DNA of 20,717 nt from DATDVH01 sp035290045 (GTDB lineage: Bacteria > Patescibacteriota > Microgenomatia > UBA1406 > HO2-37-13b): positions 1 to 20,717 of the forward strand of contig DATDVH010000040.1 in assembly GCA_035290045.1 (NCBI GenBank), written 5' to 3'. Of the stretch, positions 1-6,272 are shown piece after piece (within the stretch, counting starts at the first letter, position 1; each line of letters begins with the position of its first letter). The notes beneath the pieces are model-generated. The model saw only the letters and a program-made list of their open reading frames with translations, was not told the DNA's origin and made no database searches. The translations under genes were made by a program, and so were the position numbers.

Positions 1-93
1 ACCCTAACGATTGATGAAATCTACGTTGATTATATTTAGTGTTAAACTCCATACATTTATCTCGTATCATAGTAAGCTCGTCAAGTAAATCAT

Positions 94-112
94 ACCCCGC
101 CAAAGGCGGGGT
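94..112. repeat. 19-bp GC-rich palindrome inside the transposase
   Basis: ACCCCGCCAAAGGCGGGGT is an inverted repeat with 8-bp perfect arms and a 3-nt centre. Computationally removing exactly these 19 bases joins the minus-strand frame ...EYFN directly to DLLDEL..., restoring a continuous transposase reading frame, so it looks like an insertion. Confidence 0.85.
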
Positions 113-566
113 TAAAATACTCATACTCAACGGTCTGATGAAACCGTTCCACTCTCCCATTTTGTTGAGGACAGTGAGGATCAGTAAAGTAATGAGGGAT
201 ATCCCAACTTTCAAGTTCAGCATGAAAGTCTTTGAGGTATTCACTTCCGTTATCAGTATTAACAGCGGTAATGGAAAAAGGGAAGTAGTCTCGTACTTTT
301 CGTATAAAGTCTGTAGCTGATGTTGATGTAATCGTTGAGTAACAATAGGTAAATCCATATCGTGATTTGCAATCAACTGCTGAAAAAAGGTAGTACTTTT
401 TGCCTAACACATAAAAGTACTTGGTATCTACTTGTACGAGTGAGCCTACATGTTTCTCCCGTAGTTCACGTGTTGCTTTGAGACGGGCAATAGTTCTTTA
501 CTTGTGTTTTCTTACCTTCTTTCGGTGCTGTATATTTTTAAGTTCGCTATGACGATTGATAACTTT

Positions 567-586
567 CCTGCCTGTCGGCAGACAGG
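567..586. repeat. 20-bp palindromic repeat, copy 1
   Basis: CCTGCCTGTCGGCAGACAGG is an imperfect palindrome with 8-nt arms (one mismatch). It differs at one base from the core of the copy at 701-720. It lies at the point where the transposase reading loses its helix-turn-helix region, so it may mark a deletion junction. Confidence 0.75.
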
Positions 587-699
587 TAAAGGAGATATTC
601 TTGCCATGATCATAATACCAATCTATCCACCACAACCTCCTTTCTGCCTCTTTGCTTAATGAGTAACTTCTCAACACAGGACATGGAATTAATTTGTAT

Positions 700-721
700 G
701 CCTGCCTGACGGCAGACAGGC
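700..721. repeat. 22-bp palindromic repeat, copy 2
   Basis: The core CCTGCCTGACGGCAGACAGG at 701-720 is flanked by a pairing G and C. It is a 19/20 match to the copy at 567-586. Removing exactly 700-721 joins MARLCE to YKLIPC in one frame on the minus strand, which argues that it was inserted into the transposase gene. Confidence 0.8.
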
Positions 722-738
722 TCGCATAGACGAGCCAT

Positions 739-927
739 TATATGATCCTTTCATACAGTTTTGTAATCATCGCAGAGCGAGATCCCGCAAGCGGGACTGT
801 ATCGGATCTATCGGGTCCTAGACAGCGATTGTTATGGGTTTTTTGCACCTATATGATAATGTCATAGTTAGCCAGACGAAAATGGTATACCCCAACTAAA
901 AGTAAAAAATACTATTAAAATTGAGCT
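739..927. other. Non-coding stretch with a further GC-rich palindrome
   Basis: No credible coding region is seen between the transposase start and the O-antigen ligase stop. The stretch holds the SD-like TCCTTT (plus strand, 746-751) belonging to the transposase and a perfect palindrome TCCCGCAAGCGGGA at 783-796. It may be the outer flank of the degraded insertion element, but no matching end is visible within the window. Confidence 0.5.
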
Positions 928-2142
928 TTAATTATTCAAGTAAGAGTTTGTACTAAATCCAAATATCATTCCTGCCAATAGCCAATTTTGCTGAAGCGTG
1001 AGCCAATAATGATCAAACATGCCCGTGATGAAAACTGCTACTATGCAGAATAAAAATGCGGGTTTTTTCCAGTACTGTATACTTTTTTTAAATAAAGGAA
1101 TTGTTAGTATTAAGCCGACAATTATTCCGGTTTGAGCAAAAAACAAAATAATAATATTGTGTACTGGTTGAAGAAAAAAGTAACGGTATGACGAGTTAAA
1201 TTGTACCTGTGAAATAAGGTAATGCCCAAGACCGACTCCCCACAAAAAATGGTTTTTGATGAGCGTAACACCGTTGACAAAAAGTATGGCGCGCTTTTCT
1301 AATGAGAGTGGATCAGATTGGGAAGATAGGAAAATGAATGACAGTATAATAAGTGTGATTGTTCGTGCAATCGCACATAAGACACACTGTATTTTCATAT
1401 AACGGACTGCGTAAAAAAAGGTGATGACCATATACGTAAGAATGGAAATTTTTGAAAACGAAATAAAAATAAGTGCGGTAAAAATAAAAGAGGAGACTGT
1501 ATAGAGTCTGAATGATTGACGAAAAGGTATATGGGTGAGTATATATGTATAGACAAGCAGATAAAATCCTCCCAAGCTATTCGGATGTGAAAATGTGCCG
1601 TACGGACGTAGAAATGTTTTCCCCAAAAGCGATGCAGTGGCAATACCCGGATGAGATAGACTGATATATCGCTCTCCTAATAGGTAAAAAAAACCTTGCA
1701 GCGATGCGTGGGTAGAAAGCTGTATGATGGCAAGTGAGAGTTCAGTAATCCCTCCAAGAAAAAAAGCAGAGAGTATGAGCTTTGGATGAGATATGTGTTG
1801 TGCGACAAAAAAAATAAAAACAAGCTCAATGATTTTGAAGACACCATACAGTGAAAGTAAAGGAAATGGAGAAAAGAGCGCGTGAAGAATGAGAATAAGG
1901 AGTATGCCTATAAAGGTAAAATGAAGGTTTTTTATTTTTTGGATGAGTTCTTTTCTGTATAAGAAGATAAGTATACCTGCAAATATATCGGTGGTGTAGA
2001 GAGTTGGTGATAAATAATCAATTTTCACACCGTTTATGTATGAAAACGCAGGAAAAAAATGTTTGCCAAATTGAGTAGGAAGAAAAAGAATAAAAAGAAA
2101 GAAAATAAGTTGTTTAAAAAAGCGATTGCTGGGTAGTCTCAT
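928..2142 (-). CDS. O-antigen ligase / Wzy-like polytopic membrane protein
   Basis: A 404-residue, strongly hydrophobic protein with about ten or more membrane segments, the usual size for the O-antigen ligase/polymerase (Wzy_C) superfamily. Family-like features are RPYGTFSHPNSLGGF (about residues 179-193), the SFSKISILTYM helix (SR/SK motif), GVGLGHYL (302-309) and QPVHNIIILFFAQTG (from 325), matching the conserved G-G and H-N signatures around the large extracytoplasmic loop. Such proteins join or polymerise lipid-linked glycans on the outer face of the cytoplasmic membrane; the substrate cannot be read from sequence. The frame is open upstream to 2208, but the ATG at 2142 (MRLPSNRFF) gives the normal N-terminus. 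The gene overlaps the 3' end of the upstream endoQ-like gene by 29 bp, so the two are probably co-transcribed despite unrelated functions. Confidence 0.75.
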   Translation of the reverse strand: MRLPSNRFFKQLIFFLFILFLPTQFGKHFFPAFSYINGVKIDYLSPTLYTTDIFAGILIFLYRKELIQKIKNLHFTFIGILLILILHALFSPFPLLSLYGVFKIIELVFIFFVAQHISHPKLILSAFFLGGITELSLAIIQLSTHASLQGFFYLLGERYISLSHPGIATASLLGKTFLRPYGTFSHPNSLGGFYLLVYTYILTHIPFRQSFRLYTVSSFIFTALIFISFSKISILTYMVITFFYAVRYMKIQCVLCAIARTITLIILSFIFLSSQSDPLSLEKRAILFVNGVTLIKNHFLWGVGLGHYLISQVQFNSSYRYFFLQPVHNIIILFFAQTGIIVGLILTIPLFKKSIQYWKKPAFLFCIVAVFITGMFDHYWLTLQQNWLLAGMIFGFSTNSYLNN

Positions 2143-3460
2143 GTGATGATGTATGGGGTTTGGGTCTAATATGTATAGTGCCAAATACTCCGTCATATCC
2201 AGGATCAACGACTGCTTTTCGTTCCCTCACAACCTGAATAGCAGACGCAAGTTTTTTCCCGGCATTTTTCTCTATATCTTCGTAGGATTTTTTAAGAAGA
2301 ATATCAAATTCTGTCCCGAATATAGGTACAATTCGTTCATATTCTGAAGAGGCTTTCGTGGGTGAGTGATCATGTATCTCAGAAAGTATTTCAAGAAGAG
2401 GGATGAGTGAGACAAAAGGACGGCGTTTTTTTTCCTTATCATACACAAACGTCAGTTTGTTTTTATTTTGTATCATTAAAAGATCAGCGGGTGTGAGTGT
2501 TTTATATGCAAGATCATTGACTCTATTTTCAACACCGATAGTCAAGAGTCTTTTACATATGGGGCAGAGAGTACCGTATTTTTTGACTTCCTGAGGATTA
2601 TATCTGATGTTGCATACGCGATGACCACTCCAGTGATATTTTCCTTCTTCTGGAAAAAATTCAATGGTATAGCCGATTTTCAACTTTCCTGATGGATCTT
2701 GTTTGATCGCTTTACTGATGTCCTCGTAATCAAAATTGAGACTGTGGGATTTAGACTTTGGACTTTGAATGAAGACAGTGGCTTCTCGTCCCAGTTTGGG
2801 TCCTGAGTGTGCGTCGGAGAATGAAAGGATTGAACGAGTTTCAAGCTCCTTAATCTGCCAATTCATGAGAGGATCTGACGAAAGACCTGTTTCAATGGCA
2901 TAAATATATTTTTCCAAAGTGCCAAAACATTCGGCGATTGAATCAAATCCAGATTTTGAACCATAGAGGGCAAACCATGGTGTCCATGCGTGAGCGGGGA
3001 TAAATAATATCTGTGAATCAATGGTCAGACATAATTCAAGCAAATCTTTTGACGATATTCCAACAATTGGTCTGCCATCGGATGCAAGGTTGGCGCCACG
3101 CTTCAGCAATTCTTTGATGATTTTCTCACACGTTTCCAAAGAAGGTGAAAAAATGAGGTTGTGCACTCGTCGTCCTTTTCCTCCTTGACTGTAGATGCTT
3201 GAAATTTCTGTTGAAAGCAGAAATGAAACGGGTCGCATATCTGCCACAGGTTTTTTCTTTAAGGAAAAAATACCAGAGGAAGTCTCTGTGAGATAGGTTT
3301 TTATCTCACGAAACCAGATTGGATGAGTCCAATCACCAGTTGCCACAAGATCAATACCTTTTTTCGCAGACCAGCGTGCGATCTCAAAAAGATCCATCTT
3401 CGGTGATACTGCGCGGGAGAATTTGGAATGCAATTGTAAATCAGCGATCAAAGAAAACAT
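2114..3460 (-). CDS. Endonuclease Q-like PHP-domain DNA repair nuclease
   Basis: A 448-residue protein resembling endonuclease Q, which nicks DNA 5' of deaminated bases (uracil, hypoxanthine, xanthine) and is known in Thermococcales and some bacteria. Such proteins are often mislabelled UvrD helicase. Visible family motifs in order: ADLQLHSKFSRA (residues 6-17), ATGDWTHP, HAWTPWFALYGSKSGFDSI, ETGLSSDPLMNW, SFSDAHSGPKLGREA, TIEFFPEEGKYHWSGHRVC, the metal-binding CPIC, and PGYDGVFGTIHI near the end. The first PHP histidine (usually DLHxHS) is Gln here. An insertion-like IQSPKSKSHSL follows GREATVF and matches a repeat-like DNA sequence. The last five residues are QQSLF, a beta-clamp-binding consensus. 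The start at 3460 lies 6 nt after a perfect TATAAT box. The 3' end overlaps the O-antigen ligase-like gene. Confidence 0.85.
   Translation of the reverse strand: MFSLIADLQLHSKFSRAVSPKMDLFEIARWSAKKGIDLVATGDWTHPIWFREIKTYLTETSSGIFSLKKKPVADMRPVSFLLSTEISSIYSQGGKGRRVHNLIFSPSLETCEKIIKELLKRGANLASDGRPIVGISSKDLLELCLTIDSQILFIPAHAWTPWFALYGSKSGFDSIAECFGTLEKYIYAIETGLSSDPLMNWQIKELETRSILSFSDAHSGPKLGREATVFIQSPKSKSHSLNFDYEDISKAIKQDPSGKLKIGYTIEFFPEEGKYHWSGHRVCNIRYNPQEVKKYGTLCPICKRLLTIGVENRVNDLAYKTLTPADLLMIQNKNKLTFVYDKEKKRRPFVSLIPLLEILSEIHDHSPTKASSEYERIVPIFGTEFDILLKKSYEDIEKNAGKKLASAIQVVRERKAVVDPGYDGVFGTIHIRPKPHTSSHETTQQSLF
2738..2772 (-). repeat. Possible in-frame inserted repeat in the endoQ-like gene
   Basis: On the minus strand this contains the tandem-like CAAAGTCCAAAGTCTAAATC, encoding QSPKSKS. 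It interrupts the endoQ-like protein between its PHP core (GREATVF) and the following helix. Composition and position suggest a small dispersed repeat, but only one copy is in the window. Confidence 0.45.
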
Positions 3461-3466
3461 TTTTTT

Positions 3467-3496
3467 ATTATATACCGCTTTCAGATGAAATTGCAA
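3467..3496 (-). promoter_or_regulatory. Promoter of the endoQ-like gene
   Basis: On the minus strand TATAAT (3472-3467) is preceded by TTGCAA (3496-3491) with an 18-bp spacer. Only six A residues separate TATAAT from the ATG at 3460, so the transcript should start at or next to the start codon. Confidence 0.7.
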
Positions 3497-3582
3497 CAAT
3501 TTGTTTCATCTGTAAGCGGCATAACCATTCGTACGCTGAAATTGCTTTGCAATTTCAACTACGATGGGTATACATAATTTTT

Positions 3583-3590
3583 GCTACAAT
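3583..3590 (+). promoter_or_regulatory. Likely extended -10 promoter of smpB
   Basis: TGCTACAAT (3582-3590) matches the extended -10 pattern TGnTATAAT at five of six box positions. It lies 14 nt before the smpB ATG, predicting a leader of about 8 nt. No -35 element is clear. Confidence 0.5.
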
Positions 3591-3604
3591 TGACGCATAG
3601 CATC

Positions 3605-4054
3605 ATGAAAATCATCAACAAATACCTTAATCGTGAGTATAAAATGATTGAAAAATATGAGGTAGGCATTGTTTTAATTGGCGCTGAAGTCAAATCAATA
3701 CGAAAGGGGAACATACAATTCAAAGATGCGTATGTGAGACTTATGGATCATGGAGCAGTCCTTCTCAATGCTGAGATTCCACGGTATTTTTTTGCACAGG
3801 ATAAAAACTACGATCCACGACGTACGAGACAATTATTACTTCATCAGTCGGAACTTATTCGTCTGAAGACAAAAATGGCTCAAGGCGGTACATTGACTAT
3901 TGTGCCTGTCTCATGTTATAATAAGGGGCATTTAATAAAGATTGAGATCAGTCTTGTAAAAGGCAGAAAAACTTGGGAACGAAAAAAAGTTGAAAAAGAT
4001 CGTGATATAAAAAGACAAACAGAAAAAGAGATGAAGGAATATATAAAAAAATAA
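3605..4054 (+). CDS. smpB: SsrA-binding protein SmpB
   Basis: A 149-residue SmpB. It binds tmRNA, mimics the missing anticodon arm, and delivers the tmRNA to ribosomes stalled on truncated mRNAs. Diagnostic blocks are NREYKMIEKYEVGIVLIGAE followed by VKSIRKGN (N-terminal OB-fold), FKDAYVR, the AEIPRYFFAQ segment, YDPRRTRQLLLH with the family's P-x-R-x-R-x-L-L-x-H signature, and a basic C-terminal tail rich in Lys and Glu (KKVEKDRDIKRQTEKEMKEY) that inserts in the mRNA channel. Length is normal for the family. ATG at 3605 is preferred over the upstream in-frame TTG, which would lie inside the promoter. The tmRNA gene ssrA starts 36 bp after the stop on the same strand, a classic functional pairing. 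Confidence 0.97.
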   Translation: MKIINKYLNREYKMIEKYEVGIVLIGAEVKSIRKGNIQFKDAYVRLMDHGAVLLNAEIPRYFFAQDKNYDPRRTRQLLLHQSELIRLKTKMAQGGTLTIVPVSCYNKGHLIKIEISLVKGRKTWERKKVEKDRDIKRQTEKEMKEYIKK

Positions 4055-4084
4055 TTTTTAATTTTTCATTTTTAACTTTTAATT
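4053..4084 (-). repeat. AT-rich dispersed repeat between smpB and ssrA
   Basis: Read on the minus strand, this 32-nt segment matches positions 13142-13173 inside miaA at 29 of 32 bases, including the central TTAAAAATGAAAA. It overlaps the last two bases of the smpB stop codon and fills most of the gap to ssrA. Confidence 0.7.
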
Positions 4085-4090
4085 TTTCTT

Positions 4091-4521
4091 GGGGATGCAG
4101 GGTATCGACGCAGAGATCATGCACTTTGAAAAATCGTCAGGCCGGAGGTATCCGTCAAATACCATGAATACACGCAGATGCTGAACAAGCAGAAGCAAAT
4201 TATGCGATGAGACAGGGAGCTTATGCAAATAGGTTTCTTTTCCTTAATGCATAATTTTTCTTGATTTAATCAAGACGTCTCTTATGGTTTTCCCTCATGT
4301 TCAACCATAGGTAGGCGGTAACCAATGTGAGGTGCGGATATATGAAGTTTTTAAGCTGATTTCTTCATATATTTAAAGTTCGTTGAAAGACGAATAAAAT
4401 CATTGCCACAGTATGAAGTTTGTTAATTGGATCATACTGTGCCATAACAATTAACTATGCCTGACTATATGGTTTTTTACTAATGCCTTTGCGGACGCCG
4501 GTTCAACTCCGGCCATCTCCA
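4091..4521 (+). ncRNA. ssrA: Transfer-messenger RNA (tmRNA)
   Basis: This tmRNA has a tRNA-like end and an internal tag reading frame for rescue of stalled ribosomes. The acceptor stem pairs GGGGATG (4091-4097) with CATCTCC (4514-4520) and contains the G3-U pair recognised by alanyl-tRNA synthetase. The T arm is GCCGG-TTCAACT-CCGGC (4497-4513), and GGTATCGACG near the 5' end is the D-loop mimic. The discriminator is A4521; the following bases CAAGG show that CCA is not fully encoded. Large stems typical of pseudoknots include ATATATGAAG/CTTCATATAT (4338-4347/4363-4372) and CACAGTATGA/TCATACTGTG (4407-4416/4432-4441). A tag frame ends in TAA at 4252-4254 and is followed by a hairpin (4260-4274). 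Downstream of smpB; no separate promoter was recognised. Confidence 0.96.
4189..4254 (+). other. tmRNA proteolysis-tag reading frame
   Basis: The likely resume codon is GCA at 4189 or GCA at 4195. Starting at 4195 the tag reads ANYAMRQGAYANRFLFLNA then TAA; starting at 4189 it gains A and E in front. The tag is thus 19-21 residues and ends in the hydrophobic FLFLNA rather than the usual ALAA-like ending. The start codon is inferred, while the frame and stop are seen directly. Confidence 0.65.
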
Positions 4522-4530
4522 CAAGGTTTT

Positions 4531-5643
4531 TTATCTGATTTTTCCTATCCTTAATTGTTTCCTCAAAAATAGGTATGTTTGGTTAGCGACGATCATATAT
4601 AAAAAGGGGAGTATGATGAGAAAATATCTCGGGAAAGGAGCCTGCACTCCCAAATAAAGCAAGTAGGCAAATGGCATTATTGCTATCAAAAATTCCTCAT
4701 TTATTCTTCTTAAAAGAAAATTTCTAATACAGACATATAAGGATATTATCAAGCTTAAAGGCCACAGTATATTCCACATGTCTATGCGGATGAAATTTTT
4801 ACTCCCCCACCACGTTTGTAAGTAACCTGTCACAAAAAGAATAATTGAGGCTCCAAAAAAGGTGCTCACATTGTGTTGCAAACGATACTTAAAAATTCTA
4901 AGGATATGCCAAATGAGATTAAAACGCCCATTGGTTAAAATAAAACTTTGCGTATATGACAATGCAAAAACCAAAAAAGAAATAACCAGATGAGTAAAAA
5001 ATTTCTTTGCATCCAATTCTTTTTTGTACATCTTATACAAAAATATTAAGGTTACGAAAAAGATTGGGGTAATCCAAAATTTTGCCGCGGCAAAAAGACC
5101 AAGCGCAATCCCTTGAAAAACAAAATTATCCTTAAAATAGAAAATCGATATGAGGTATAGAAGCAGACTTGTTGTTTGGCCAAGATCAAAAAGAGTCTGA
5201 GATGAGGCGTCGATAAACAAAGGCTCTGTGATGAAAAGAAGACAGGCGAGCAAGGGAACATAAGAATTGTGGTAACATCTTTTCACAAAATAAAAATAAA
5301 GTACCAAAAATAGTATCCCTAATATCATTGTTACAGGATAGGGATTATTAAAAACAAGAACAGAAAAACCATACAGATATTTTATGAGAGGCATGTGTTC
5401 AAAATTATAAAGTGCGGGGTCTTTTCCGGTTACATATAAATAACCTGTTGCCAAATCTACCTCTGCATCGGATAAAAATAATCTTTTCCCTGAAACTTCA
5501 TGGGGTATATCTTGGGACAAGAAGTATCGATCAATAAGAGTGTTATCAAACTTATAACTAAAAATCTGTGGCTTAAGTAAGAAAAGATAGGTGATATAAA
5601 AACTAACAATAAGAAGAACGAATAGATAATCCTTAAGCTTCAT
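4531..5643 (-). CDS. GT39/PMT-like membrane glycosyltransferase
   Basis: A 370-residue polytopic membrane protein with about ten hydrophobic segments. The N-terminal part has the layout of dolichyl-phosphate-mannose-type glycosyltransferases (PMT_2/GT39/GT83): a first membrane helix (about residues 5-22), then an external loop with DAEVDLATGYLYVTGKDPAL and EHMPLIKYLYG, resembling the family's acidic catalytic loop and E-H-x-P-L-x-K motif. It probably transfers a sugar from a polyprenyl-phosphate donor to a protein or glycan at the outer membrane face of the cytoplasmic membrane; the acceptor is unknown. The frame is open to a TTG at 5700 overlapping the Nudix stop, but ATG 5643 is chosen because a perfect TATAAT lies 6 nt upstream. 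Its stop is 9 bp from the convergent ssrA gene. C-terminal helices are not diagnostic. Confidence 0.6.
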   Translation of the reverse strand: MKLKDYLFVLLIVSFYITYLFLLKPQIFSYKFDNTLIDRYFLSQDIPHEVSGKRLFLSDAEVDLATGYLYVTGKDPALYNFEHMPLIKYLYGFSVLVFNNPYPVTMILGILFLVLYFYFVKRCYHNSYVPLLACLLFITEPLFIDASSQTLFDLGQTTSLLLYLISIFYFKDNFVFQGIALGLFAAAKFWITPIFFVTLIFLYKMYKKELDAKKFFTHLVISFLVFALSYTQSFILTNGRFNLIWHILRIFKYRLQHNVSTFFGASIILFVTGYLQTWWGSKNFIRIDMWNILWPLSLIISLYVCIRNFLLRRINEEFLIAIMPFAYLLYLGVQAPFPRYFLIILPFLYMIVANQTYLFLRKQLRIGKIR

Positions 5644-5649
5644 TTTTTT

Positions 5650-5655
5650 ATTATA
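5650..5655 (-). promoter_or_regulatory. -10 box of the GT39-like gene
   Basis: TATAAT on the minus strand is followed by six A residues and the ATG at 5643, the same arrangement as upstream of the endoQ-like gene. No convincing -35 was seen. It decides the start over the upstream TTG. Confidence 0.6.
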
Positions 5656-5696
5656 GTCCAAATACTTCCCTTTGTTGGAGTGAGGAAAAAACAGCT

Positions 5697-6224
5697 TCAA
5701 AATAAGAATTTTTCTATAATAGTTTTAAACAATGGTGTTTTTATTTGTTTTATTGCCTTGTCGTATGAAAACCAGTCGGCATCGTGGAATTCTTCTTTAT
5801 CTATTTTGAATTGTTTTTTTCCTGTTTCCACCGTATACCACAGATCGTAGTGTGTCCTACAGAGACCATTTGAGTTATCAATATCCTTGATTGAAAGATC
5901 AAAAAGCATAATTGGTTCACGAGTTATCTTATAATCCAATTCTTCAGCGAATTCTCGCCTTACTGTTTGAATAGGTATTTCTCCTGCGTCAATATGCCCA
6001 CCAGGAGGGACCCAATCACGAGCTTTGATATGATGGACTAAAAAAATAGATTGGGTAGAACGATCAATAGGAAGAGTAAAACAACAAAAATGGTTTACAG
6101 AGTTTTGTTCATGAGTGAGAGGAGTATGATCGTTGAGACGTGCAATAAATCGTTGATAGATCAATTCATCAATACGCACTTTTTTATATAGTTTTTGTAC
6201 CTCATTTTGTATAGTTATTCTCAT
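5697..6224 (-). CDS. Nudix hydrolase
   Basis: A 175-residue Nudix-fold protein hydrolysing a nucleoside diphosphate linked to another moiety. The Nudix box is nearly complete: G76-x5-E82-x7-R90-E91-F-A-E94-E95, read from GGHIDAGEIPIQTVRREFAE followed by ELDY; the loosely conserved Gly near the end of the box is Asp. The metal-binding REFAEE is intact. The preceding WVPPGGHID and the later EEFHDADWFSYDKA are typical of the fold. The N-terminal 40 residues are helical and unrecognised. Substrate is unknown; candidates include oxidised nucleotides, nucleotide sugars or capped RNA. A TGCTATATT extended -10 lies 8 nt before the ATG. Confidence 0.9.
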   Translation of the reverse strand: MRITIQNEVQKLYKKVRIDELIYQRFIARLNDHTPLTHEQNSVNHFCCFTLPIDRSTQSIFLVHHIKARDWVPPGGHIDAGEIPIQTVRREFAEELDYKITREPIMLFDLSIKDIDNSNGLCRTHYDLWYTVETGKKQFKIDKEEFHDADWFSYDKAIKQIKTPLFKTIIEKFLF

Positions 6225-6232
6225 AGAGGGTC

Positions 6233-6241
6233 AATATAGCA
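6233..6241 (-). promoter_or_regulatory. Extended -10 promoter of the Nudix gene
   Basis: TGCTATATT on the minus strand fits TGnTATAAT with one mismatch. It ends 8 nt before the Nudix ATG at 6224, predicting a leaderless or nearly leaderless transcript. Confidence 0.65.
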
Positions 6242-6272
6242 AATATGTAATAAAAGGGCATTTTAATCCATG

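Larger units (their letters stand above)
1..738 (-). pseudogene. Decayed rve-type transposase (IS481/IS3-like), partial
   Basis: This is the remnant of a DDE integrase-core transposase running off the left edge. From the apparent start (ATG at 738-736) the pieces read: an N-terminal part with LSKEAERRLWWIDWYYDHGK (about 673-590), a basic linker KKVRKHK, then the catalytic domain with VQVDTKYFYV, the second-Asp motif NTDNGSEY and the Glu region HCPQQNGRVERFHQT. After a frame change it continues as DLLDELTMIRDKCMEFN to the window edge. The gene is broken four ways: a 22-bp palindrome (700-721) shifts frame near the N-terminus; another palindrome (567-586) sits where the helix-turn-helix and following residues appear deleted; there is an in-frame stop at 500-498; and a 19-bp palindrome (94-112) shifts frame after the catalytic Glu. 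An SD-like AAAGGA (746-751) lies 7 nt before the start. No terminal inverted repeats were identified. Family assignment rests on motifs only. Confidence 0.85.

Noticed and set aside
2114..3460. UvrD-type helicase label for the endoQ-like protein
   Set aside because: No Walker A or other helicase motif is present; the PHP and CPIC motifs fit endonuclease Q.
4514..4535. Intrinsic terminator after ssrA
   Set aside because: There is a GGTTTTTT run, but the nearest stem is the T arm and it is separated from the T-run by the 3' acceptor strand, so a simple hairpin-terminator is not supported.
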